From the NCBI RefSeq assembly GCF_009362735.1, contig NZ_WHNP01000003.1:286819-350818 (forward strand): a stretch of 64,000 nt of DNA, written 5' to 3'. The stretch is from Paraburkholderia franconis (lineage in GTDB: Bacteria > Pseudomonadota > Gammaproteobacteria > Burkholderiales > Burkholderiaceae). Both the position numbers and the translations under genes were made by a program. The notes under the pieces are model-generated. The model searched no databases. It saw nothing but the letters and a program-made list of their open reading frames with translations, and had not been told where the DNA came from. The number at the start of each line of letters is the position of its first letter. The stretch's first letter is position 1. This document shows positions 26,790-38,868 of this stretch, in pieces.

Positions 26790-28001
26790 TCAGGCGATCA
26801 CGTTCGTATCCGGCAGGCGCTTGGCGATTTCCGCGATCAATGCGCGCGCGAGCGTCTGCTTGTCCGCGCGCGGAAGCCGCGTGATGCCGGCGGCTTCGAA
26901 AAGCACGACTTCGTTGTCGTCGAGCCCGAACGTCTGCGGGCCGAGATTGCCGATCAGAAGCGGCACGTTCTTGCGCTTGCGCTTCTCTTCGCCGTGCAGG
27001 TCGAGATCGCCGCTTTCCGCCGCGAAGCCGACGCAGAACGGCGGATGCGGCAGCTTCGCGACCGACGCCAGAATGTCCGGATTCTCGATGAAGGAGAACG
27101 ACGGGATCGCGTGATCGGCGGTCTTCTTGATCTTGTGGTCGGCGACATGATCGACGCGCCAGTCCGCGACGGCCGCCACGCCGATGAAGATGTCGCAGTC
27201 GGGCACGGCACGCATGACGGCGTCGTGCATCTGCTGCGCGGTCTGCACGTCCTCGCGGTAGACGCCCCACGGCGTCTCCAGGCCGACTGGCCCCGCGACG
27301 AGATGCACGTGCGCGCCCGCCTGTTGCGCCGCGCGCGCGAGAGCGAAGCCCATCTTGCCGCTCGAACGGTTCGTGATGCCGCGCACGGGATCGATCGGTT
27401 CGAACGTCGGGCCTGCCGTGAGCAGCACGCGGCGGCCCGACAGCGTTTTCGGCGTGAAGAACGACGCGATCGCTTCGTAGACGGCTTCCGGTTCGAGCAT
27501 GCGCCCGTCGCCGACTTCGCCGCACGCCTGCGCACCCGAATCCGGTCCGAGCAGTTCGATGCCATCCGCGCGCAATTGCGCGACGTTGCGCTGCGTGGCG
27601 GGATTCATCCACATCTGACGGTTCATTGCGGGTACGACGAGCAGCGGACAGTCACGCGCGATGCAAAGTGTGGACAGAAGATCGTCGCACAGGCCGATTG
27701 CGAGCTTTGCAAGGAAATCGGTGGAAGCGGGGGCGATCACGATCGCGTCGGCTTCGCGCGACAGATCGATGTGCGGCATGTTGTTCGGAACGCGCGCGTC
27801 CCACTGGCTCGTGTAGACGGGGCGGCCGGACAGCGCCTGCATCGTCACGGGAGTGATGAACTGCGTCGCTGCGTCCGTCATCGCGACCTGGACCGTCGCG
27901 CCCGCCTTCGTCAGAAGGCGCGTGAGTTCAGCGATCTTGTAGCAGGCGATCCCGCCTGTCATGCCGAGGACGATGTGTTTTCCGGCGAGTTCTGTGGCCA
28001 A
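26790..28001 (-). CDS. coaBC: Bifunctional phosphopantothenoylcysteine decarboxylase/synthase
   Basis: A 403-residue enzyme for two steps of CoA biosynthesis. CoaC half (to about 190): GMTGGIACYKIAEL, HIDLSREADAIVIAPAST, MNRQMWMNPAT and the Cys-containing CGEVGDGRML. CoaB half: LLTAGPTFEPIDPVRGITN, SSGKMGFALA, VAAVADWR and HKIKKTAD. The start is TTG at 28001: GGAGG lies 6 nt upstream, and it gives ATELAGKHIVLGM; the longer frame to 28091 is not conserved. It follows lspA by 179 nt in the leftward run. Confidence 0.95.
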   Translation of the reverse strand: MATELAGKHIVLGMTGGIACYKIAELTRLLTKAGATVQVAMTDAATQFITPVTMQALSGRPVYTSQWDARVPNNMPHIDLSREADAIVIAPASTDFLAKLAIGLCDDLLSTLCIARDCPLLVVPAMNRQMWMNPATQRNVAQLRADGIELLGPDSGAQACGEVGDGRMLEPEAVYEAIASFFTPKTLSGRRVLLTAGPTFEPIDPVRGITNRSSGKMGFALARAAQQAGAHVHLVAGPVGLETPWGVYREDVQTAQQMHDAVMRAVPDCDIFIGVAAVADWRVDHVADHKIKKTADHAIPSFSFIENPDILASVAKLPHPPFCVGFAAESGDLDLHGEEKRKRKNVPLLIGNLGPQTFGLDDNEVVLFEAAGITRLPRADKQTLARALIAEIAKRLPDTNVIA

Positions 28002-28180
28002 CGGATGCCTCCGACAAGACGTGATGGCCGACGCATCGGTGAAGCGCGCCGGCTTCGTACTGCAAGACTGCTGCCCGATCGCGAGCCGCACGGCTTATGG
28101 TTTTGCCGAAGGCCCGCGCGCTGCATGCGGCCGGACATGCGCCGCGCGCAGCCTGTTGTTGTTCAAATCAAGCGTCGTGC

Positions 28181-28680
28181 TCAGCGCGCGCCGCGCACGC
28201 GGCGCAGTTCGTCGAACACGAGCAGCGCCGCGCCGATCGTGATCGCGCTGTCCGCGAGATTGAACGCCGGCCAGTGCCACGTGCCGACATGAAAGTCGAG
28301 GAAGTCGATCACATGGCCGTACAGCAGACGGTCGATCACGTTGCCGATCGCGCCGCCCATGATCAGCGCGAGCGCCGTGCAGAACAGCTTCTGCGTGCCG
28401 TGGCGCTTGAGCAGATAGCAGATCAGCAACGCCGCCCCGACGCCCAGCGCGGTGAACGCCCAGCGCTGCCAGCCGCCCGCCATCGCGAGAAAGCTGAACG
28501 CGGCGCCGCGATTGTAGACGAGCACGAGGTTGAAGAACGGCGCGATCGCATGCGACGAGCCATATGCAAACACCTTCGCCACCGCGATCTTCGTCAACTG
28601 GTCGAACAGGATCACGATGACCGCGACGCCCAGCCACGGCGCGAGCGAACCACCCGTCGATTTCGACAGCGTTCTGGACA

Positions 28681-28681
<1 letters not shown>
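28181..28681 (-). CDS. lspA: Lipoprotein signal peptidase
   Basis: A 166-residue inner-membrane aspartyl protease that cleaves prolipoprotein signals. It has four hydrophobic segments, the family motif [14 protein letters not shown], and the two catalytic Asp regions [14 protein letters not shown] and [18 protein letters not shown]. The ATG shares one base with the ileS stop (TAATG), so the two are translationally coupled. Confidence 0.97.
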
Positions 28682-31518
<2,837 letters not shown>

Positions 31519-31690
31519 GGTGACGTAGCGGTGAATACGGTGTTAGCGCGCGGCATGCGCGAAAGGCCTGAGTGGTGCCGGACGCGGCGCGTTGCGATGC
31601 GCCCGGCGTCGCGCACGACGCGGGGGCCGGTGCATTGCATGCCGCTGTCGAAGCTTCATGCTGCGCGGCGCCCCTCGATGCGCGGCGGAC

Positions 31691-31725
31691 GGTACGTGCG
31701 TCATGCGATGCGTCGCGCACGTACC
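31691..31725. repeat. 10-bp perfect inverted repeat between ribF and ileS
   Basis: GGTACGTGCG (31691-31700) pairs with CGCACGTACC (31716-31725) around a 15-nt loop, ending 8 nt before the ribF stop codon. Neither strand has a T-run after it. It may be an RNA stem that marks the ribF 3' end or the ileS leader. Confidence 0.45.
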
Positions 31726-31732
31726 GCGTCGG

Positions 31733-32725
31733 TCATCTAATTCGATCGGTGGCCGATGTGGCGAAACCCGTGGAACGGCTGCCCGGCGCATCGCCGATCG
31801 CTGCGAACCACGCGCGGGCATTGGCGACGTCGCGCGCGATCGCCGCCGTCAGTGTTTCGAGGTCGACGAATTTTTCCTCGTCGCGCAGCTTCTTCAGAAA
31901 CTCGACGCGCACCAGCTTGCCGTACGCATCGCCGTGCCAGTCGAGCAGATGCACTTCGAGCAGCACGCGGCCGGAATCGTCGACGGTCGGACGCAGGCCG
32001 AGGCTCGCGACGCCCGGCAGCGGCGCGTCTTCGATGCCATGCACGCGCACGATGAAAATGCCCGACAGCGCGGGACGCTTGTGCGCGATCGGCAGATTCA
32101 GCGTGGGAAAACCGAGATCGCGGCCGAGCTTCAGTCCATGCACGACGTGGCCGCTGATCAGATAGTCGCGGCCGAGCGCGGCGCGCGCCGCGTCGAGATC
32201 ACCCGAGACCAGCGACGCACGCACGCCGGAACTCGAAATGCGCGCACCGGACGGGTCGGCGACGGTCGCCATCTGCTCGACTTCGAAGCCGTACTGCTCG
32301 CCCGCCGCCTTCAGCGACGCGAAATCGCCGGCACGCTTCGCGCCGTAGCGGAAGTCGTCGCCGATCATCACCCAGCGCGCGTGCAAGCCGTTGACGATGA
32401 TCCTTTCGACGAAAGCATCCGGCGACTGGCTCGCGAACGTGTGATTGAAATGCTCGACGACCACGCGGTCGACGCCGTTCATGCGCAGCGCTTCGAGCTT
32501 GTCGCGCAGCATCGCGATGCGCGGCGGCGCGCTCGCGGGATTGAAGAACTCGCGCGGGTGCGGCTCGAAGGTCATCACGCAGACGGGCAGACCGCGCGCG
32601 TCGGCGGCGGCGCGGACACGGGCGAGCAATGCCTGATGCCCGCGGTGGACACCGTCGAAATTGCCGATGGTCAGCGCGCACGGCGCACGGCTCTCAGCAT
32701 TGGGAAGACCGCGAAAGACTCTCAC
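31733..32725 (-). CDS. ribF: Bifunctional riboflavin kinase / FAD synthetase
   Basis: A 330-residue enzyme making FMN then FAD. N-terminal FAD synthetase: ALTIGNFDGVHRGHQALL, VMTFEPHPREFF, GDDFRYGAKRAGDF and ISSSGVRASLVSGD. C-terminal riboflavin kinase: HVVHGLKLGRDLGFPTLNL and LGLRPTVDDSG. GTG at 32725 gives VRVFRGLPNAESRAP, the usual family start; no better ribosome site lies upstream. It is divergent from purN with a 119-nt gap. Confidence 0.96.
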   Translation of the reverse strand: MRVFRGLPNAESRAPCALTIGNFDGVHRGHQALLARVRAAADARGLPVCVMTFEPHPREFFNPASAPPRIAMLRDKLEALRMNGVDRVVVEHFNHTFASQSPDAFVERIIVNGLHARWVMIGDDFRYGAKRAGDFASLKAAGEQYGFEVEQMATVADPSGARISSSGVRASLVSGDLDAARAALGRDYLISGHVVHGLKLGRDLGFPTLNLPIAHKRPALSGIFIVRVHGIEDAPLPGVASLGLRPTVDDSGRVLLEVHLLDWHGDAYGKLVRVEFLKKLRDEEKFVDLETLTAAIARDVANARAWFAAIGDAPGSRSTGFATSATDRIR

Positions 32726-32814
32726 AATAGCGGGCGATGGGATTTGAGCGGGCCAGATGCCGCAAAACAATCGATTATAAACGCACAGGACCACAGACGG
32801 CGCCGCTGCGCGGA

Positions 32815-32844
32815 TTGGCGGTTGCCGAATGATAAAATCCGCGG
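32815..32844 (+). promoter_or_regulatory. Candidate purN promoter directly against the start codon
   Basis: TAAAAT at 32833-32838 resembles a -10 box and is only six bases from the purN ATG at 32845. There is no ribosome site. If real, transcription would begin at or next to the ATG. The -35 (TTGGCG at 32815) is poorly spaced, so confidence is low. Confidence 0.3.
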
Positions 32845-33510
32845 ATGAAAAATCTCGTCATCCTGATTTCCGGACGGGGCAGCAACATGGAAGCCATCGT
32901 ACGCGCCTGCGCGAACGAAGGCTGGCCGGCGCGAATTGCCGCCGTGATTGCCAACCGTCCAGACGCCGCCGGGCTTGCGTTCGCGGCGTCGCAAGGCATT
33001 GCGACGGTGGTCGTCGACCACCGCCAGTTTCCCGACCGCGAAACCTTCGATGCAGCGCTCGCGCGCGAAATCGACAGTTTCGAACCCGATCTCGTCGTGC
33101 TCGCCGGCTTCATGCGTGTGCTGACGAACGGTTTCGTCGATCGTTATGTGGGACGCATGCTGAACGTGCATCCATCGCTCCTGCCGAGCTTTCCGGGCCT
33201 CAAGACGCATCAGCAGGCGCTCGACGCCGGCGTGCGGCTGCACGGCGCCTCGGTTCATTTTGTCACCTCGCAGCTGGATCATGGGCCGATCGTCGTGCAA
33301 TCGGCTGTGCCCGTGCTTGCCGGCGACGACGCCGCGACGCTCGCCGCGCGCGTGCTCGAAACCGAGCACGTGATCTATCCGCGCGCGGTGCGCTGGTTCG
33401 TCGAAGGGCGCATCGCGCTCGACGGCCTGCGCGTTACGGTGACGCCGCCCGAGCCTCAATGGCTCTTCGTTGAAACAGCAAGCCAGAACGCTGCCGGGGA
33501 GGCTGCATGA
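32845..33510 (+). CDS. purN: Phosphoribosylglycinamide formyltransferase
   Basis: A 221-residue enzyme of purine synthesis that transfers a formyl group from 10-formyl-THF to GAR. Motifs: LVILISGRGSNMEAIV (phosphate loop), LAGFMRVL, MLNVHPSLLPSFPG (catalytic Asn-His pair), HGASVHFVTSQLDHGPIVVQ (catalytic Asp). Its stop overlaps the start of the next gene (ATGA). The start has no clear ribosome site. Confidence 0.96.
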   Translation: MKNLVILISGRGSNMEAIVRACANEGWPARIAAVIANRPDAAGLAFAASQGIATVVVDHRQFPDRETFDAALAREIDSFEPDLVVLAGFMRVLTNGFVDRYVGRMLNVHPSLLPSFPGLKTHQQALDAGVRLHGASVHFVTSQLDHGPIVVQSAVPVLAGDDAATLAARVLETEHVIYPRAVRWFVEGRIALDGLRVTVTPPEPQWLFVETASQNAAGEAA

Positions 33511-34766
33511 GACTACATGGATTTCTGATCGGACAAACTGAGACGCTGCTCGCGGACGTCCTTAAGTTCACTGGGCCCGCGGACGCGGCGACCAGCCGGT
33601 TTTTCCGCGCGCATCCGAAGCTCGGGCACGGCGAGCGCGGCGTGATCGCGGAAGCGGTGTTTGCGGTGCTGCGCCGGCGGATGGAATTCGCGCATCTGGC
33701 GGAAAGCGGAACCGGCAGTCCTAACCGGCGGCTCGCGCTGCTCGGACTGATGCAGACGGCGGGCCGCACGGCGCTGAAGCCGTTCGTCTCCGACGCGGAA
33801 GGCGCGTGGCTCGAGCATGTGTCGAAGGTCGATCCGCAAAGCTTGCCGCTGCGCACGCGTCTGAATCTGCCGGACTGGATCTTCCAGGCTCTCGGCACGC
33901 GGTTCGAAGGTGAGGAGCTCGCGCATCTGGCCGCCGCGCTGAACTATCCGGCGCCGCTGGATCTGCGTGCGAATCCGATCAAGGCGAGCCGCGATGAAGT
34001 GCTGGACGCGCTGTCGAAGGCGGGCATCGAGGCGGGCGCGACGCCCTATGCGCCGCTTGGCGTGCGCGTGGTCGGCAAGCCGCCGCTGTCGAAGCTCGAC
34101 GCGTTCCAGAACGGCTGGCTCGAAGTGCAGGACGAGGGCAGCCAGCTGCTGTGCACGCTCGTGGCGCCCAAGCGCGGCGAGATGGTCGTCGACTTCTGCG
34201 CGGGAGCGGGCGGCAAGACGCTGGCGCTCGGCGCGATGATGCGCTCGACAGGCCGTCTCTATGCATTCGACATTTCCGACCGCCGCCTTGCCAAGCTCAA
34301 GCCGCGCCTTGCGCGCAGCGGCCTGTCGAACGTGAATCCGGTGCTGATCGACAGTGAGCACGACGCGAAGATCAAGCGCCTTGCGGGCAAGATCGACCGC
34401 GTGCTGGTCGACGCGCCGTGCAGTGGCCTCGGCACGCTGCGCCGAAATCCCGATCTGAAATGGCGCCAGTCGCCGGAATCGATCGCCGAGCTGACGCCGA
34501 AGCAGCTGTCGATCCTGACGAGCGCAGCGCGTCTCGTGAAGAAGGGCGGGCGGCTGGTCTATGCGACGTGCAGCATTCTCGAAGCGGAAAACGAGGGCGT
34601 CGTGCAGCAGTTTCTCGCCGATCATCCCGATTTCGAGCTGGTGCCCGCGCGCGACGTGCTCGCCGAGCAGCGTATCAATCTGGAAATGGACGACTTCCTT
34701 TCGCTGTGGCCGCACCGTCATTCGACGGATGGCTTCTTCGCCGCCGTGCTGGAGCGCCGCGGGTAA
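33507..34766 (+). CDS. RsmB/NOP-family RNA (cytosine-5) methyltransferase
   Basis: A 419-residue SAM-dependent enzyme. N-terminal ~150 residues are a NusB-like RNA-binding region (ERGVIAEAVFAVLRR). The Rossmann methyltransferase has VVDFCAGAGGKTLALG (SAM), LVDAPCSGLGTLRRNP (release Cys) and YATCSILEAENEG (nucleophile Cys). This pattern fits rRNA m5C methylation; the target base is not known, and an E. coli RsmB-like assignment would be a guess. It overlaps purN by ATGA. Confidence 0.88.
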   Translation: MRLHGFLIGQTETLLADVLKFTGPADAATSRFFRAHPKLGHGERGVIAEAVFAVLRRRMEFAHLAESGTGSPNRRLALLGLMQTAGRTALKPFVSDAEGAWLEHVSKVDPQSLPLRTRLNLPDWIFQALGTRFEGEELAHLAAALNYPAPLDLRANPIKASRDEVLDALSKAGIEAGATPYAPLGVRVVGKPPLSKLDAFQNGWLEVQDEGSQLLCTLVAPKRGEMVVDFCAGAGGKTLALGAMMRSTGRLYAFDISDRRLAKLKPRLARSGLSNVNPVLIDSEHDAKIKRLAGKIDRVLVDAPCSGLGTLRRNPDLKWRQSPESIAELTPKQLSILTSAARLVKKGGRLVYATCSILEAENEGVVQQFLADHPDFELVPARDVLAEQRINLEMDDFLSLWPHRHSTDGFFAAVLERRG

Positions 34767-34845
34767 GGCCGGCCGCGCGACCGGCCGGGGCTGACGCGGT
34801 CCCGCCGGCGCACGCATCGGCGCTGCGCCGGCTGCAGGAAACATC

Positions 34846-36204
34846 ATGCAAAACCATCTCTTGTTCCACACGCTGGGCGATGTCGTGCGCGACTTCGGCC
34901 AGTCTGTCATTCTGTGGCAGCTCGGCGTGCTGTTGGGCACGCTGGCGCTTGCGTGGGTGCTCGCGCGTGTCGCGCGCCGCGCGCTCGATGCGCAGCGCGA
35001 AACTCGTCATGGCGCGCTGCGCTTCGGCGCGGAGGCGCTCAATCGCGCGCTGTTTCCGCTGCTCGGCGGCATTCTCGTCTGGATCTCGCAGGCGATTGCA
35101 GGCCAGTTCATCCATACGTCGCTGCTCGAACTCGCGATGGTGCCGCTCTTCGGCATCGGACTGATCTACATCGTGTTCTACCTCGCGCGGCGCGTGTTCG
35201 GACGCGACGGCAGCACGCATACATGGCTGTCGCTGGTCGAAAAGCTCGTGTCGCTGATGGTGTGGGTCGGCATGGTGCTGACGGTGACGGGCATCCAGCG
35301 CGACGTGCTGAAGTGGATGGCGAGCGTGCAGTTTCGCATCGCCAATACCCATCTGACGCTGCTCTCGCTGCTGTCGGGGCTGCTGTGGGTGTGCGTGACG
35401 ATGATCGTCGCGATGTGGCTCGGCGCGGCGCTCGAAGACAAGCTGATGCGTTCGCGTTCGCTCGACGCGAACCTGAAAGTGGTGCTGTCGCGCGTCGGAC
35501 GCGCGCTGCTGATCCTCGCTGCGGTGCTGATCAGCCTGTCGCTGGTCGGGATCGACGTAACGGTGCTCGGCGTGTTCGGCGGGGCGCTCGGCGTCGGCCT
35601 CGGGTTCGGGTTGCAGAAGATCGCGAGCAACTACGTGTCGGGCTTCATCATCCTGATCGACCGGTCGCTGCGCATCGGCGACACGATCAACGTGAGCGGC
35701 CTGCAAGGCATGGTTACGCAGATCCGCACGCGCTACACGGTGGTGCGAGGGCTCGACGGCATCGAAACGCTGATTCCGAACGAAAAGCTGATCACCGACG
35801 TCGTGCAGAACCAGTCGTCGTATCTGACGCGCGGCAACGCGAAGGCGACCGTGCAGGTGGCGTATTCGACGGATGTCGAAAAGGCGATGACGCTGCTGGT
35901 CGAGGCCGCGAACGGCGTCGAGCGCGTGCTGCAGGAACCGAAGCCGACGCCCTTGCTCGCAGGCTTCGGCCCGGACGGCATCAATCTGGAACTCGGCTAC
36001 TGGATCGAAGACGCGGCCACGGGCACGGCCAGCGTGCGTTCGAACGTGAACCGCAATATCTGGCGGCTCTTCACGGAAAACGGCATCTCGATTCCCTATG
36101 CGCAGCGCGACGTGCGCATCGTCGCCGGGACGAGCGACATCATGCCGCAGGCACTCACAATGACTGCCGGGCGCGCGGCCAACGAACCCGGCAGCGCGGC
36201 CTGA
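34846..36204 (+). CDS. MscS-type mechanosensitive channel
   Basis: A 452-residue membrane protein. It has several hydrophobic segments in the first ~230 residues, then the pore helix and beta domain typical of MscS: GGALGVGLGFGLQKIASNYVSG, IILIDRSLRIGDTINVSG, VVRGLDGIETLIPNEKL and VQVAYSTDVEKAM. It is longer than E. coli MscS (286), with about three extra N-terminal helices. Such channels release solutes on hypo-osmotic shock. GC-rich short hairpins occupy the 79-nt gap after the upstream methyltransferase. Single transcript likely. Confidence 0.92.
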   Translation: MQNHLLFHTLGDVVRDFGQSVILWQLGVLLGTLALAWVLARVARRALDAQRETRHGALRFGAEALNRALFPLLGGILVWISQAIAGQFIHTSLLELAMVPLFGIGLIYIVFYLARRVFGRDGSTHTWLSLVEKLVSLMVWVGMVLTVTGIQRDVLKWMASVQFRIANTHLTLLSLLSGLLWVCVTMIVAMWLGAALEDKLMRSRSLDANLKVVLSRVGRALLILAAVLISLSLVGIDVTVLGVFGGALGVGLGFGLQKIASNYVSGFIILIDRSLRIGDTINVSGLQGMVTQIRTRYTVVRGLDGIETLIPNEKLITDVVQNQSSYLTRGNAKATVQVAYSTDVEKAMTLLVEAANGVERVLQEPKPTPLLAGFGPDGINLELGYWIEDAATGTASVRSNVNRNIWRLFTENGISIPYAQRDVRIVAGTSDIMPQALTMTAGRAANEPGSAA

Positions 36205-36225
36205 GACGCGCTTCGGCGGACAGCA

Positions 36226-36264
36226 ACCGGACGTTTCCAGACCAATATCGGGAAACGCCCGGTT
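36226..36264 (+). terminator. Possible terminator after the MscS gene
   Basis: CCGGACGTTTCC pairs with GGAAACGCCCGG with one mismatch across a 13-15-nt loop; a T-rich stretch (TTTTCTTTTTT) follows only about 12-18 nt later, so efficiency is doubtful. The rest of 36265-36405 is AT-rich leader for the desaturase, including TTGACA at 36356 without a well-spaced -10. Confidence 0.4.
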
Positions 36265-36405
36265 GATGCAACACAACAATTTTCTTTTTTGTTACAGACA
36301 CTTGGAACGGTTCGCGTAAAATATCGTCCAAAACAATCTGCTTGCTTTCACTTTCTTGACATTCGCCGTTGTATCCTTCCGCGCATGTCTTCCATTCCCA
36401 GGTAA

Positions 36406-37608
36406 ATGGCCTTGCTGAATTCCCTGCTTGATTTTCTGGCGCACGGCGCGCTGCGTTTTTCGTGGTGGCAAATCGCGTTGTGGACGCTCGCCGTCACGCA
36501 CGTGACGATCATCGGCGTCACTGTCTATCTGCACCGCTGCCAGGCGCACCGCGCGCTGGACCTGCACCCCATGGCGAGCCACTTTTTCCGCTTCTGGCTG
36601 TGGATGACCACAGGCATGCTGACGGGCCAGTGGGCCGCGATTCACCGCAAGCACCACGCAAAGTGCGAAACCGAAGACGATCCGCACAGCCCGCAGACGC
36701 GCGGCATCTGGAAGGTGCTGCTCGAAGGCGCCGAGCTGTATCGCGCGGAAGCGAAGAATGAAGAGACGATGCGCAAGTTCAGCCACGGCACGCCGAACGA
36801 CTGGCTCGAGCGCAACGTCTACACGAAGTACCCTATCCTCGGCGTGAGCCTGATGATGGTGATCGACGTGGCGCTGTTCGGCATCGTCGGTCTGACCGTG
36901 TGGGCCGTGCAGATGATCTGGATTCCGTTCTGGGCGGCTGGCGTTGTGAACGGCCTCGGACACTTCTGGGGCTATCGCAACTTCAACTCGGCAGATGCGA
37001 GCACGAATCTGTTCCCGTGGGGCATCATCATCGGTGGCGAAGAGCTGCACAACAATCACCACACGTATGCGACGTCGGCCAAGCTGTCGAACAAGTGGTA
37101 CGAGTTCGATATCGGCTGGATGTACATCCGCATCATGTCGGCGTTCCGTCTTGCCAAGGTGAAGAAGCTCGCGCCGACGCCGCGTCTGACGACCGGCAAG
37201 CTCGTGCTCGACCAGGACACGCTGCAGGCCGTGCTCGCGAACCGCTACGAAGTGATGGCGCGTTATGCGAAGGCGATCAAGCGCGCGTACCGCCAGGAAC
37301 TCGCGCACCTGAAGGAAATGGGCGCGCGCGAGAAATATCAGCTGATGCGCGGTGCCCGCACGTGGTTCCACAAGGAAGAAGCGGGTCTGGACGAGCCGCA
37401 GCGCCGTCAGCTTCCGCAGATTTTCGCGAACAGCCAGAAATTGCGCACTTACATCGAGCTGCGCAACGAACTGTCGGCGATGTGGGAGCGTTCGAACGCG
37501 TCGCGCGAACAACTGCTGGTGCAATTGCAGGATTGGTGCCATCGTGCTGAACAAAGCGGCATCAAGGCCCTGCAGGAATTTGCGATGCGCCTGCGTCGCT
37601 ACGCATGA
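36406..37608 (+). CDS. Membrane acyl desaturase (delta-9 type)
   Basis: A 400-residue membrane di-iron desaturase that likely makes unsaturated acyl chains. The three His boxes are present: HRCQAHR, HRKHHAK and HNNHH. Membrane segments fit the family (WWQIALWTLAVTHVTIIGV, ILGVSLMMVIDVALFGIVG). The C-terminal ~130 residues are soluble and charged. Start at 36406 lacks a strong ribosome site. A terminator follows. Confidence 0.92.
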   Translation: MALLNSLLDFLAHGALRFSWWQIALWTLAVTHVTIIGVTVYLHRCQAHRALDLHPMASHFFRFWLWMTTGMLTGQWAAIHRKHHAKCETEDDPHSPQTRGIWKVLLEGAELYRAEAKNEETMRKFSHGTPNDWLERNVYTKYPILGVSLMMVIDVALFGIVGLTVWAVQMIWIPFWAAGVVNGLGHFWGYRNFNSADASTNLFPWGIIIGGEELHNNHHTYATSAKLSNKWYEFDIGWMYIRIMSAFRLAKVKKLAPTPRLTTGKLVLDQDTLQAVLANRYEVMARYAKAIKRAYRQELAHLKEMGAREKYQLMRGARTWFHKEEAGLDEPQRRQLPQIFANSQKLRTYIELRNELSAMWERSNASREQLLVQLQDWCHRAEQSGIKALQEFAMRLRRYA

Positions 37609-37643
37609 TCCCCGACGAAATCTATTAAACTTTCGTTACGTCA

Positions 37644-37675
37644 CAAAACCCCGCGTTGGCGGGGTTTTGCTTTTT
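37644..37675 (+). terminator. Intrinsic terminator of the desaturase gene
   Basis: CAAAACCCCGC (37644-37654) pairs with GCGGGGTTTTG (37659-37669), followed by CTTTTT. It lies 36 nt after the stop. Confidence 0.9.
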
Positions 37676-37737
37676 GGGCCGCCGGAATCAGGCCACTGAA
37701 GGCTTTCGGCGGCGGAATCAGCAGGGCAGAGGAGATC

Positions 37738-38868
37738 ATGAATCAGGCGATCAGGAGCGTCGAGTACGACCGTCCGCAAGGTGCGGCCTGCAGCGTCGGC
37801 CAGGCCTGGGCGAAGGTGCCCGAGACGCCTTCGGCGCAGGAGCGGCTCGCGTTGAAGGAACGTATTCGCGGATTGCTCAAGCGTGAGAAAGCGGTGCTCG
37901 TCGCGCACTACTACGTCGATGCGGAGTTGCAGGAGCTAGCGGACGAAACGGGTGGCTGCGTGGCCGATTCGCTGGAAATGGCGCGTTTCGGACGCGATCA
38001 CGATGCACAAACGCTGGTCGTCGCGGGCGTGCGTTTCATGGGCGAGACCGCAAAGATTCTTAGTCCAGGCAAGCGCATTCTGATGCCCGATCTGGATGCA
38101 ACGTGCTCGCTCGATCTCGGCTGTCCTGTCAACGAATTTTCTGCATTCTGCGATGCGCATCCGGACCGCACGGTCGTCGTCTATGCGAACACGAGTGCTG
38201 CGGTCAAGGCGCGCGCCGACTGGATGGTGACCTCGTCGATTGGGCTGGAAATCGTCGCAGATCTGCATGCGCGCGGCGAAAAGATCATCTGGGCGCCGGA
38301 CCGGCACCTCGGCGCCTACATTCAGAAGAAGACAGGCGCCGACATGCTGTTGTGGCAAGGCTCGTGTCTCGTGCACGACGAATTCAAGGGCGTCGAACTC
38401 GATCTGGTGCGCGCCGAGTATCCGCACGCGAAAGTGCTCGTGCATCCGGAGTCGCCGGAAAGCGTCGTGGCGCAGGCGGATGTCGTGGGTTCGACCACGC
38501 AACTGATCGACGCCGCGAAGAACAGCGACGCGACGCACTTCATCGTCGCGACCGACCTGGGCATCCTGCACAAGATGCGCCTCGCCGCGCCCGGCAAGAC
38601 CTTTATCGAAGCGCCCACGGCGGGCAACAGCGCGACGTGCAAGAGTTGCGCGCATTGTCCGTGGATGGCGATGAACGGCTTGCGCAATCTCGCCGAGGTG
38701 CTTGAGCGCGGCCACAACGAAATCTTCGTCGATCCTGTGATTCGCGAGCGCGCGCGTCTGCCGATCGACCGGATGCTCGATTTCGCTGCGCGTCACAAGA
38801 AGCGCGTGCAGGCAAGCGGCGATCTCGCGCGCGATACGGCGCTGTTCTCGAATGTCGGAGCGGCTTGA
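37738..38868 (+). CDS. nadA: Quinolinate synthase A
   Basis: A 376-residue 4Fe-4S enzyme that joins iminoaspartate and dihydroxyacetone phosphate to form quinolinate. Motifs: [59 protein letters not shown], and a Cys-rich end [19 protein letters not shown] that supplies cluster ligands. It starts the rightward nadA-nadC pair, with nadB convergent at 39870-41468, completing de novo NAD synthesis from aspartate. No NadR or NrtR regulator lies nearby. Confidence 0.97.
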   Translation: MNQAIRSVEYDRPQGAACSVGQAWAKVPETPSAQERLALKERIRGLLKREKAVLVAHYYVDAELQELADETGGCVADSLEMARFGRDHDAQTLVVAGVRFMGETAKILSPGKRILMPDLDATCSLDLGCPVNEFSAFCDAHPDRTVVVYANTSAAVKARADWMVTSSIGLEIVADLHARGEKIIWAPDRHLGAYIQKKTGADMLLWQGSCLVHDEFKGVELDLVRAEYPHAKVLVHPESPESVVAQADVVGSTTQLIDAAKNSDATHFIVATDLGILHKMRLAAPGKTFIEAPTAGNSATCKSCAHCPWMAMNGLRNLAEVLERGHNEIFVDPVIRERARLPIDRMLDFAARHKKRVQASGDLARDTALFSNVGAA

